6,708 nt of DNA from Streptomyces sp. NRRL S-87 (GTDB lineage: Bacteria; Actinomycetota; Actinomycetes; Streptomycetales; Streptomycetaceae). The stretch is from contig NZ_JOGB01000110.1 in assembly GCF_000719335.1 (NCBI RefSeq), positions 1 through 6,708 on the forward strand, read 5' to 3'. The notes below the pieces were generated by a model. That model saw only the letters and a list, made by a program, of their open reading frames with translations, ran no database searches and had not been told where the DNA came from. Position numbers and translations under genes: made by a program. Every line of letters begins with the position of its first letter. The first letter of the stretch is position 1. Below are positions 1 through 5,402 of the stretch, piece by piece.

Positions 1-92
1 GGTGAGTGGCTGGGGGGTGGGTGGATGGATGGGGTGGACATCCGTGCGAGACGGGCGCGGGTGGGGCCGCGCTGGGGTGGGTTACCGGCCCG

Positions 93-563
93 TCACGGGC
101 CGGGCGGCGGTGGTCCCGCCGGTGGGCGGCCCGTACCTCCCGTGAGGCCGATCAGCAGCGGGCCGGTCGGGGCCGTCACGAGTTCCTCGACGGTCAGCGG
201 GTCCAGGGTGGCGAAGAACGCCTCCTGGGCCCGGCGCAGCGCGCCGCGCAGTCGGCAGGCGGAGGCCAGCGGGCAGGGTTCCGTGCCCTCGCAGTCCACG
301 ACGTCGCCCGCGCCCTCGAGTTCGCGCACGACGCCGCCCACCGAGGCGGTCCGGCCGGCGGCGGTGAGCGCGAGCCCGCCGCCGCGGCCGCGCCGGGCCT
401 CGACCAGTCCGAGGTGCTGCAGCCTCGCGACCACCTTGGCGGTGTGCGTGTAGGGGACCTGCATGGTCGCCGCCACGTCGCGGGTGGTGGGGAGGTCGTC
501 CCGTTCGACCGCGAGGCGCATGAGGACCCGCAGCGCCAGATCGGTGAATCGCGTCAGCCGCAT
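93..563 (-). CDS. nsrR: NsrR-type Rrf2 family nitric-oxide-sensing repressor
   Basis: A 156-residue Rrf2 family winged-helix regulator. The N-terminus (MRLTRFTDLALRVLMRLA) and the recognition region around residues 26-50 (TTRDVAATMQVPYTHTAKVV) are typical of the family. Three cysteines at C91, C97 and C103 are spaced C-X5-C-X5-C, the NsrR iron-sulfur pattern. Asp8 is also present; in Streptomyces coelicolor NsrR an N-terminal Asp supplies the fourth ligand of the [4Fe-4S] cluster. By family knowledge it represses nitric-oxide detoxification genes such as flavohaemoglobin hmpA until NO damages the cluster. No hmpA is seen here, so its targets other than itself lie elsewhere. The C-terminus (about residues 140-156) is a Gly/Pro-rich tail. 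The ATG at 563 sits seven bases after a -10-like hexamer, so a leaderless start is likely. Family certain; NsrR rather than IscR or RsrR inferred from the cysteine spacing and Asp8. Confidence 0.9.
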   Translation of the reverse strand: MRLTRFTDLALRVLMRLAVERDDLPTTRDVAATMQVPYTHTAKVVARLQHLGLVEARRGRGGGLALTAAGRTASVGGVVRELEGAGDVVDCEGTEPCPLASACRLRGALRRAQEAFFATLDPLTVEELVTAPTGPLLIGLTGGTGRPPAGPPPPGP

Positions 564-569
564 GTCCGC

Positions 570-598
570 ACCCTAGAAAACTTGCATCTAGTAATCAA
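570..598 (-). promoter_or_regulatory. Leaderless promoter of nsrR
   Basis: On the minus strand, TTGATT (593-598) is followed by a 17-base spacer and TAGGGT (570-575), then six bases, then the ATG at 563. Transcription would start at or beside the A of the start codon, giving a leaderless mRNA. The operator-like dyad overlaps the -35 and spacer. An AGGG at 571-574 could act as a ribosome binding site only if transcription starts further upstream. Confidence 0.6.
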
Positions 599-601
599 GT
601 T
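579..601 (-). promoter_or_regulatory. Putative NsrR operator (autoregulation)
   Basis: A 23-bp imperfect dyad with ends AACTTG and CAAGTT. The half-site AACTTGCATCT resembles the 11-bp NsrR half-site (AAnATGCATnT type), and the total length fits the known 11-1-11 NsrR layout. It covers the -35 hexamer and most of the spacer of the nsrR promoter, a position suited to self-repression. It is AT-rich against a very GC-rich background. Site assignment is by resemblance only. Confidence 0.7.
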
Positions 602-686
602 AAGGTCTGGCCGGAAGTCGCGGGTCGTGGGGGAGCCGGGCGGCGCCGACCTGAACCCCACAGGTTGCCCACACCCACACGGAGTA

Positions 687-715
687 GTCCCACCCTTTTG
701 TGTAATGGTCCCACC
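687..715 (+). promoter_or_regulatory. Encapsulin-operon promoter region with GTCCCACC direct repeats
   Basis: GTCCCACC occurs at 687-694 and again at 708-715, exactly 21 bp apart (two helical turns), so two protomers could bind the same DNA face. Between them lies TGTAAT (701-706), a good -10 hexamer. No convincing -35 lies 16-18 bp upstream, which suggests an activator or an alternative sigma factor. A start near 713 would leave a 5' leader of roughly 57 bases before the encapsulin ATG. The identity of any regulator cannot be told from the sequence. Confidence 0.4.
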
Positions 716-756
716 ACCGATCGCGCTGAAAGGCTTCTGCCGCAGTCCGCGTGATC

Positions 757-764
757 AAAGGGGA
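757..764 (+). promoter_or_regulatory. Ribosome binding site of the encapsulin gene
   Basis: AAAGGGGA ends five bases before the ATG at 770 and supports that start over any later methionine. Confidence 0.7.
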
Positions 765-769
765 ATGAG

Positions 770-2176
770 ATGTCGGTCCAGGCAGGTTCCGAAACTCGCG
801 AGGGCCAGCCGCAGCGCAGCCTCGGCACCGCGGCGGCACGGAACTTGGCAACCACGACCAAGTCCGCGCCGCAGATGCAGGAGATCACCTCCCGGTGGCT
901 CCTGAAGAAGCTCCCGTGGGTCCCGGTGCAGGGTGGCACGTACCGGGTCAACCGGCGCCTGAGCTACTCCGTCGGCGACGGCCGCGTGACGTTCGTCAAG
1001 ACCGGCGACCGGGTCCAGGTGATCCCCGCGGAGCTTGGCGAACTGCCGCTGCTGCGCGACTACGACGACCTCGACGTCCTCACCGAGCTGGCCCAGCGCT
1101 GCCGCCAGCGCGACTTCGAGGCCGGCGAGGAGCTCACCTCCTTCGGCAGCCGCGCCGAGGAGGTCTACCTCCTCGCCCACGGCCGCATCGACCAGATCGG
1201 CCCCGGCCCGTACGGGGACGACGCCGTCGTCGGCACCGTCGCCGACGGCTCGTACTTCGGCGAGCAGAGCCTCACCGACGGCGAGGCGATCTGGGAGTAC
1301 ACGGCCCGGGCCGCCACGTCCGGCACCGCGCTCGTCCTGACCCGCCAGGACTTCCTGCTGCTCGCCGACCGCGTCGAGTCCCTCGGCCGGCACGTCGCCC
1401 GCATGCGCAGCCTCCCCGCCCAGCGCACCAACACGTTCGGAGAGGCCGCCATCGACCTCTCCGCGGGCCACGTCGGCGAGGCCGAGCTGCCCGGCACCTT
1501 CGTGGACTACGACGCCCACCCGCGCGAGTACGAGCTGAGCATCGCCCAGACCGTGCTGCGCGTGCACACCCGCGTCGCGGACCTCTACAACCAGCCGATG
1601 AACCAGACCGAGCAGCAGCTGCGGCTGACCGTCGAGGCGCTGCGCGAGCGCCAAGAGCACGAGATGGTCAACAACCGCGACTTCGGCCTGCTCCACAACG
1701 CGGAGTACGACCAGCGGATCCAGCCGCACGACGGCGTCCCCGGCCCCGACGACATGGACCAGTTGCTCAGCATGCGCCGCGGGTCCAGGATGTTCCTCGC
1801 CCACCCCAAGGCCATCGCCGCCTTCGGCCGCGAGTGCAACAAGCGCGGCATCTACCCCACCCCGGTCGAGGTCGACGGACACCACGTGCCGGCCTGGCGC
1901 GGGGTGCCCATCTTCCCGTGCAGCAAGATCCCCGTCAGCGACGCCCGCACCACCTCGATCCTGTGCCTGCGCACCGGCGAGGACGAGCAGGGCGTGGTCG
2001 GCCTGCACCAGCCCGGCATCCCCGACGAGCTGGAGCCCAGCCTCTCGGTCCGCTTCATGGGCATCAACGAGCAGGCGATCATCTCCTACCTCGTCACCGC
2101 CTACTTCTCCGCCGCCGTGCTGGTGCCCGACGCCCTCGGTGTGCTGGAGAACGTCGAGATCGGCCGTTGGCGCTGA
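770..2176 (+). CDS. Family 2B encapsulin shell protein (EshA-type, cNMP-binding domain insert)
   Basis: A 468-residue protein that should self-assemble into an icosahedral HK97-fold nanocompartment in the cytoplasm. Residues 1-45 form a flexible N-terminal arm. Residues 45-90 ([21 protein letters not shown] and following) fit the start of the fold and the E-loop. Residues about 95-215 are an inserted cyclic-nucleotide-binding domain with FGE at 163-165 and ARAAT at 179-183, like the phosphate-binding cassette of CRP-type domains. Residues 220-468 resume the shell fold, including the long helix with the family-2 signature around [13 protein letters not shown] (274-286). Proteins of this type were earlier called EshA/EshB and linked to sporulation and antibiotic production in Streptomyces. 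Full family length, no truncation. It lies 23 bp before a prenyl synthase, the classic cargo partner. It is not a CRP/FNR transcription factor: there is no C-terminal HTH. Whether it is orthologous to EshA or EshB is not decided here, so no symbol is given. Confidence 0.93.
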   Translation: MSVQAGSETREGQPQRSLGTAAARNLATTTKSAPQMQEITSRWLLKKLPWVPVQGGTYRVNRRLSYSVGDGRVTFVKTGDRVQVIPAELGELPLLRDYDDLDVLTELAQRCRQRDFEAGEELTSFGSRAEEVYLLAHGRIDQIGPGPYGDDAVVGTVADGSYFGEQSLTDGEAIWEYTARAATSGTALVLTRQDFLLLADRVESLGRHVARMRSLPAQRTNTFGEAAIDLSAGHVGEAELPGTFVDYDAHPREYELSIAQTVLRVHTRVADLYNQPMNQTEQQLRLTVEALRERQEHEMVNNRDFGLLHNAEYDQRIQPHDGVPGPDDMDQLLSMRRGSRMFLAHPKAIAAFGRECNKRGIYPTPVEVDGHHVPAWRGVPIFPCSKIPVSDARTTSILCLRTGEDEQGVVGLHQPGIPDELEPSLSVRFMGINEQAIISYLVTAYFSAAVLVPDALGVLENVEIGRWR

Positions 2177-2187
2177 GCCCGGCGGTC

Positions 2188-2194
2188 GGAGGGG
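2188..2194 (+). promoter_or_regulatory. Ribosome binding site of the polyprenyl synthase gene
   Basis: GGAGGGG ends five bases before the ATG at 2200. This fixes the start, although the same frame stays open far upstream through the encapsulin gene. The 23-bp gap to the encapsulin stop leaves no room for a separate promoter, so the two genes are probably co-transcribed. Confidence 0.75.
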
Positions 2195-2199
2195 ACGCC

Positions 2200-3228
2200 A
2201 TGGCGACCACCGGGATCCAGGGGCACGAGGCCGCGGCCCTGCTGGAGCGGACGAGGGAAGCGGTCGACCCCGAACTGCGGCGGACCGTGGAGCAGCTGCC
2301 CGGTCCCCTGCGCCGCATCGCTCAGTACCACTTCGGGTGGGTGCACGCGGACGGCAGCGCGGCCGCAGGCCGGGCGGGGAAGGCCATCCGGCCCGCGCTC
2401 GTCCTGGCGGCGGCCGAGGCCCTGGGCGGCCGGGCCGAGGGCGCGCTCCGGCCGGCGGCCGCGGTGGAGCTGGTGCACAACTTCACGCTGCTCCACGACG
2501 ACATCATCGACGAGGACTCCCGGCGTCGCGGACGCCCCACGGCCTGGACGGTGTTCGGGCTCCCGGACGCCCTCCTGGCCGGGGACGCCATGCTGGCGCA
2601 CGCCCTGCGCGGCCTCGCCCGGGACCCCGACCCGGCGGCCGCCAGGGCCTCCGCCCGGCTCGCGGCCTGCGTCGTCGAACTGTGCGCCGGCCAGCAGGCG
2701 GACTGCGCCTTCGAGGAGCGGGCCGACGTCGACCTCGACGAGTGCCTGACCATGGCCCTCGCCAAGACCGGGGCGCTGCTCGGCTGCTCCTGCGCCCTCG
2801 GCGCGCTCTACGCGGGCGCGGGGGAGGAGGAGGTCGAGGCCATGGACGCCTTCGGGCGGGAGGCGGGGCTCGCGTTCCAGCTCATCGACGACCTGATCGG
2901 CATCTGGGGCGACCCGGAGCACACCGGCAAGCCCGCCGGCGCCGACCTGGCCGCCCGCAAGAAGTCGCTGCCCGTGGTGGCCGCCCTCACCTCGGGCACC
3001 CCGGCCGGCGCCGACCTGGCGCGCCTGTACGCCGGGCCCATGACGGGGGCGGACGTCCGACTGGCCGCCGAGGCCGTCGAGCGGGCGGGCGGCCGCGACT
3101 GGGCGCAGGCGCACGCCGCGGACCGCATGGGCCGGGCCGTGCAGCAGCTCTCGCGGGCCGTCCCCGACCTCGGGGCGGCGGGCGGACTGCTGGCCCTGGC
3201 GGAGTTCGTGACGCGGCGCACGCGCTGA
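2200..3228 (+). CDS. Polyprenyl diphosphate synthase, probable family 2 encapsulin cargo
   Basis: A 342-residue all-trans isoprenyl diphosphate synthase that condenses isopentenyl diphosphate with an allylic diphosphate. The first Asp-rich motif is LLHDDIIDEDSRRRGRPT (residues 97-114; D100, D101, D104). The second is FQLIDDLIGIWGD (226-238; D230, D231, D238). Substrate-binding basic residues follow at K244 and K254-K255 (GKPAGADLAARKKSLPVV). The KAIRP segment at 61-65 binds diphosphate. Phe95, five residues before the first motif, is a position where an aromatic side chain limits chain length in short-chain synthases, so a C15-C20 product (FPP or GGPP) is likely; this is inference. Translationally close behind the encapsulin gene, it fits the known 'polyprenyl transferase' cargo class of family 2B encapsulins. 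No long disordered Pro/Gly-rich tail for cargo loading is visible at either end, so how it is packaged is unclear. No terpene cyclase lies beside it. Confidence 0.92.
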   Translation: MATTGIQGHEAAALLERTREAVDPELRRTVEQLPGPLRRIAQYHFGWVHADGSAAAGRAGKAIRPALVLAAAEALGGRAEGALRPAAAVELVHNFTLLHDDIIDEDSRRRGRPTAWTVFGLPDALLAGDAMLAHALRGLARDPDPAAARASARLAACVVELCAGQQADCAFEERADVDLDECLTMALAKTGALLGCSCALGALYAGAGEEEVEAMDAFGREAGLAFQLIDDLIGIWGDPEHTGKPAGADLAARKKSLPVVAALTSGTPAGADLARLYAGPMTGADVRLAAEAVERAGGRDWAQAHAADRMGRAVQQLSRAVPDLGAAGGLLALAEFVTRRTR

Positions 3229-3231
3229 CGG

Positions 3232-3278
3232 GAGGGGCTCGTCCACTGACCGTTTCCGGTCATGCGGGCGGGCCCCTC
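3232..3278 (+). terminator. Nested hairpin after the encapsulin operon
   Basis: An inner hairpin TGACCG-TTTC-CGGTCA (3247-3262, perfect 6-bp stem, 4-base loop) sits inside an outer 7-bp stem, GAGGGGC (3232-3238) with GCCCCTC (3272-3278). It begins just after the prenyl synthase stop codon. There is no T-run, which is common for streptomycete terminators. Confidence 0.5.
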
Positions 3279-3292
3279 GTGCCGTCCAACTC

Positions 3293-3298
3293 TAGGAT
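3293..3298 (+). promoter_or_regulatory. Putative -10 element of the acetyltransferase gene
   Basis: TAGGAT is a near-ideal streptomycete -10 hexamer, placed after the hairpin that should end the encapsulin operon. A transcript starting near 3305 would have a leader of about 74 bases. No clear -35 was found. Confidence 0.4.
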
Positions 3299-3378
3299 CG
3301 GACCCGCACGTTGACCCGGCGCCGCAGCGGCCCGGGCATCGATGGCGAGCGGTACGACGACGGAAGGACGGACGAGCG

Positions 3379-3981
3379 GTGGCGCTGGAGATACGGCAGG
3401 CGGGACCCGAGGACCGGGACGCGGTGGCGGGGCTGCTGGACGAGGCCTTCCAGAACGACCCGGTGAGCAGCTGGGTCTTCCCTGACCCGGAGCACCGGCG
3501 TGCCGTGCACGGCAGGTTCCTCGGGGTGTTCGTCGACGTCACCCTGGCCGACGGGCGGATCGACTACGCCGCGGACGGCTCGGCCGCCGCCCTGTGGATG
3601 CGGGTGCCGGCCGGCGAGCACGAGCCGGCGGCGGACGAGGTCGACGTACCGGCCCTCATGCGGGCGACGGCCGACCCCGACAACGAGCGGTGCGAGATCG
3701 TGGGCCGCCTGATGGACGAGCTGCACCCCACGCACGAGGAGCACGAGTACCTGCTGATGATCGCCGTCGACCCCGCCCGCCAGGGCGAGGGTCTGGGCAC
3801 CGAGCTGATCCGACCGGTGCTGGAGCGCTGCGACCGGGAGGGCGTGGCGGCGTACCTGGAGGCGAGCAGCCCGCGCAGCGTGCCGCTGTACGAGCGGCTG
3901 GGCTTCGAGGCCACCGGCACGCGCGTGCAGCTCCCCGCCGGGCCGGAGATGGTGCCGATGTGGCGCAAGCCGCGGGGGTGA
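3379..3981 (+). CDS. GNAT family N-acetyltransferase
   Basis: A 200-residue GCN5-related acetyltransferase using acetyl-CoA. Motif A is YLLMIAVDPARQGEGLGTEL (124-143), with the pyrophosphate-binding QGEGLG loop at 135-140. Motif B follows with AYLEASSPRSVPLYERLGF (158-176), whose Ser/Asn-type loop and Tyr171 are typical of the fold. The N-terminus IRQAGPEDRDAVAGLLDEAF (5-24) is the usual first strand and helix. The GTG at 3379 is chosen because homology-like sequence begins there and purine-rich GGAAGGA (3362-3368) precedes it. The frame is open back to 3262, but the extra residues are Arg/Pro-rich and look untranslated. The substrate is unknown. It is separated by about 150 bp from the prenyl synthase and probably not part of that operon. 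Confidence 0.85.
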   Translation: MALEIRQAGPEDRDAVAGLLDEAFQNDPVSSWVFPDPEHRRAVHGRFLGVFVDVTLADGRIDYAADGSAAALWMRVPAGEHEPAADEVDVPALMRATADPDNERCEIVGRLMDELHPTHEEHEYLLMIAVDPARQGEGLGTELIRPVLERCDREGVAAYLEASSPRSVPLYERLGFEATGTRVQLPAGPEMVPMWRKPRG

Positions 3982-4024
3982 GCTTGCCGGGGCCGTCGGG
4001 AGGGCTTTCGGGGCCCCCGGGGCC

Positions 4025-4030
4025 TACGGT
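4025..4030 (+). promoter_or_regulatory. -10 element for a leaderless transcript of the zinc-ribbon gene
   Basis: TACGGT is followed by six bases and then ATG at 4037, so the first transcribed base is probably the A of the start codon. No good Shine-Dalgarno sequence lies upstream, which agrees with leaderless translation. Confidence 0.5.
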
Positions 4031-4036
4031 GGGGTT

Positions 4037-4345
4037 ATGGCAGGCGGAGAGGAAACGAAGGTCGGGGCCGGCGGCCCGGGCGGGTCCGGCGGGTCCGGGG
4101 GGTCGTCCGGCGGGTCCGGCGGGTCGCCCGGTGGGAGCGAGCCGCACCTGCGGAACGCGCCCGGTCAGCCGCGCCACTGCGCCGTGTGCGGCAAGCCCGT
4201 CGACGAGGTGGTCCACCGGCACAAGACGCTCGGCGCGTTCGTGCCCGAGTGGGGCCCGGGGCCGTGCCGGAACCCGGACTGCTCCGCTTACGAGCCCGGA
4301 CACGGCGGCGGACACGGCGCCGGGGCCGGGCACCGGGCGGGCTGA
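4037..4345 (+). CDS. Small Gly/Ser-rich protein with a four-cysteine zinc-ribbon-like domain
   Basis: A 102-residue protein not assigned to a named family. Residues 9-34 are a flexible Gly/Ser linker (GGSGGSGGSSGGSGGS). Residues 47-88 form the only structured-looking part: H47, C48 and C51 (HCAVCG), then C77 and C82 (CRNPDC), with His60 and His62 between. The CxxC...CxxxxC set suggests one bound zinc. The core KPVDEVVHRHKTLGAFVPEWGPGPC is not low-complexity and ends in a Gly/His tail (89-102). There is no signal peptide or membrane segment. The start follows a leaderless-type promoter. It could bind nucleic acid or a protein partner, but nothing in the sequence decides this. Composition changes sharply between tail and core, so the core is the part to trust. 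Confidence 0.75.
   Translation: MAGGEETKVGAGGPGGSGGSGGSSGGSGGSPGGSEPHLRNAPGQPRHCAVCGKPVDEVVHRHKTLGAFVPEWGPGPCRNPDCSAYEPGHGGGHGAGAGHRAG
4081..4134 (+). repeat. Degenerate 9-bp GGGTCCGGC repeats coding for the Gly/Ser linker
   Basis: Several head-to-tail copies and variants of GGGTCCGGC, in frame with the zinc-ribbon gene and encoding Gly-Ser-Gly units. In-frame gain or loss of units by slippage would change linker length without breaking the gene. Confidence 0.6.
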
Positions 4346-4362
4346 GCCCGCGCTGTTGGTGC

Positions 4363-4382
4363 CCGGCCCCGGTCGGGGCCGG
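4363..4382. terminator. GC-rich hairpin between convergent genes
   Basis: CCGGCCCCG (4363-4371) and CGGGGCCGG (4374-4382) are perfect 9-bp inverted arms with a 2-base centre; a folded form would have a 4-6 base loop. It lies 18 bp after the zinc-ribbon stop codon and faces the snapalysin gene, so it may end transcription from the left gene or from both. No T-run. Confidence 0.5.
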
Positions 4383-4386
4383 TCGG

Positions 4387-4505
4387 GCCCGAGGGGGCTG
4401 GCCGCGCCCGAGGGGCTGGTCGCGCCCGAGGCTGGCCGGCTTGATCCCGTCGGGGCGGTGCGGCCCGGTGGGCGGCTGAGCTTCGGGCGGTGCGGCCCGG
4501 TGGGC
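4387..4505. repeat. Short GC-rich direct repeats in the convergent intergenic region
   Basis: Two repeat groups. Three head-to-tail degenerate units beginning GCCCGAGG lie at 4387-4405, 4406-4423 and 4424-4440. A 21-bp unit occurs identically at 4453-4473 and 4485-4505, period 32. No coding sequence is supported between 4346 and 4540. Confidence 0.6.
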
Positions 4506-4512
4506 TGCGAGC

Positions 4513-4563
4513 CGGTTCAGCCCTTCGTGGCGGTGGCGGTTCAGCCCTTCGTGGCGGTGGCGG
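4513..4563. repeat. 24-bp tandem duplication spanning the snapalysin stop codon
   Basis: Two full copies plus three bases of a 24-bp unit, exact throughout. Read on the minus strand, each copy encodes T-A-T-A-T-K-G-stop or its equivalent, so the last codons and the stop codon of the protease gene are present twice in the same frame. The outer copy (4517-4540) is a relic or backup stop. Confidence 0.85.
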
Positions 4564-5209
4564 CCAGGCCGTAGCGCCAGAGCTGGTCGACGCGGGAGCG
4601 CTCGGTCGCGTTCGGGTACGCGTTCGTGCAGGACGTCCCCGGGCCGCCGCCCGACATCAGCTCGCTGCACGGACCCGAGTAGTGGTCGGGCAGCCCGAGG
4701 ACGTGCCCGGTCTCGTGGGCGGTCACGCGGGTGGAGTTGTACTGCTGGTTCTGGCGGTAGTCGAGGAACACGTAGCCGCTGCCGTGCCCGTCGGTGCTGG
4801 CGTACGAACCCCGGGAGTCGTTGCCCTCGTAGTAGGCGAAGTCGTAGCCGCTGCTGGACTCGGCGAGCTTCACGTTGGCGACCGAGCTGTTCCAGATCTG
4901 CGCGCTGCGGGCTATCTGGGTGCGGAAGCTGGGGGCGTTGCGGGTGCTGTAGTAGACCGTGACGGAGGCGGCGGCGCTGGGGTGCGCGGCGCGGCGGGCG
5001 GCCACCGACTTCATGACGGCCTGGAAGAACGCCCGGTTGGCGGCCGCGTTCTCCTTCGAGCGCTCGTACGCCGTGTAGGAGGCGGTGGCGGTGGTGGCCT
5101 GGCCGGCCTGCGGGGCGGGTGCCGCTGCGGCGGTGGCGGGGACCGCGCCCAGGGCGGCGGCGAGGCCCAGGCCGACGGCGGACGCCAGGACGGTGCGGGG
5201 ACGAAGCAT
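4541..5209 (-). CDS. snpA: Secreted snapalysin metalloprotease (small neutral protease, M7)
   Basis: A 222-residue preproprotein. Residues 1-29 are a Sec signal peptide (MLRPRT, hydrophobic Ala/Leu/Gly core, ATAAAA cleavage region). Residues 30-80 are a short propeptide. The mature protease starts near [18 protein letters not shown] (78-95), giving a mature size of about 15 kDa, as in characterised snapalysins. The extended zinc motif [11 protein letters not shown] (165-175) gives H165, E166 (catalytic), H169 and D175 as third zinc ligand, the mark of family M7. LMSGGG (184-189) supplies the Met-turn, and C181 and C194 probably form a disulfide. AGGAG at 5217-5221, seven bases before the ATG, supports the start. 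It degrades extracellular protein such as milk casein. A LysR gene lies divergently upstream, as in S. lividans and S. coelicolor. The 3' end lies in a tandem duplication. Confidence 0.96.
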   Translation of the reverse strand: MLRPRTVLASAVGLGLAAALGAVPATAAAAPAPQAGQATTATASYTAYERSKENAAANRAFFQAVMKSVAARRAAHPSAAASVTVYYSTRNAPSFRTQIARSAQIWNSSVANVKLAESSSGYDFAYYEGNDSRGSYASTDGHGSGYVFLDYRQNQQYNSTRVTAHETGHVLGLPDHYSGPCSELMSGGGPGTSCTNAYPNATERSRVDQLWRYGLAATATKG

Positions 5210-5216
5210 GGTGCGG

Positions 5217-5221
5217 CTCCT
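5217..5221 (-). promoter_or_regulatory. Ribosome binding site of snapalysin gene
   Basis: AGGAG on the minus strand, seven bases before the ATG, the strongest Shine-Dalgarno match near this start. Confidence 0.7.
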
Positions 5222-5268
5222 GATCCGGTGTGGGGGGTGGATCGTTCCGCTACCGGAGTGTGGGGGAG

Positions 5269-5284
5269 CCGCCGGGGCCGGCGG
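5269..5284. repeat. Inverted repeat in the snapalysin leader region
   Basis: CCGCCGG (5269-5275) and CCGGCGG (5278-5284) are perfect arms around GG. In the snapalysin transcript, if it starts upstream of this, a hairpin would lie about 60 bases before the start codon. Role unknown. Confidence 0.4.
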
Positions 5285-5296
5285 ATGATGCCATCA

Positions 5297-5319
5297 GGCG
5301 ATAACGCGGAGGTATCGCC
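5297..5319. promoter_or_regulatory. LysR-type operator between snpA and its regulator
   Basis: GGCGATA (5297-5303) and TATCGCC (5313-5319) are perfect 7-bp inverted arms around a 9-base centre. Their inner bases give T5302-N11-A5314, the LysR T-N11-A core. It lies about 90 bp from each start codon, in the position where SnpR/MprR proteins bind to activate the protease gene. A second small palindrome, TGATG-C-CATCA (5286-5296), adjoins it. Confidence 0.65.
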
Positions 5320-5390
5320 CTCGCCAACACCGCTGAAAATGGCGGAAAGTGGTGCTTCGTCAGTGACTGGTGCGCCTTTGGGGACCGCTT

Positions 5391-5396
5391 TACGCT
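5391..5396 (+). promoter_or_regulatory. -10 element for a leaderless transcript of the LysR gene
   Basis: TACGCT, then six bases, then ATG at 5403. No Shine-Dalgarno sequence precedes the ATG, so a leaderless mRNA is likely. No clear -35. Confidence 0.5.
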
Positions 5397-5402
5397 CGGT
5401 GC

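Noticed and set aside
12..37. G-rich stretch at the window start as a quadruplex
   Set aside because: Only three runs of three or more G; the others are GG pairs, so a stable quadruplex is doubtful. No gene or other feature was seen in 1-92.
755..2008. Long minus-strand open frame opposite the encapsulin gene
   Set aside because: It mirrors the third-position GC bias of the plus-strand gene and has a low-complexity Val/Ala/Gly translation with no motif.
770..2176. Reading the cNMP-domain protein as a CRP/FNR transcription factor
   Set aside because: There is no C-terminal winged helix. The cNMP domain is an internal insert in a 468-residue shell-type protein.
895..2199. Long open frame continuing upstream of the prenyl synthase start through the encapsulin gene
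   Set aside because: Its translation is Arg/Pro-rich shadow sequence. The encapsulin frame has recognisable domains, and a strong ribosome binding site fixes the synthase start at 2200.
3262..3378. N-terminal extension of the acetyltransferase from an ATG at 3262
   Set aside because: The extra residues are Arg/Pro-rich, overlap the hairpin and the TAGGAT promoter element, and precede the normal GNAT N-terminus.
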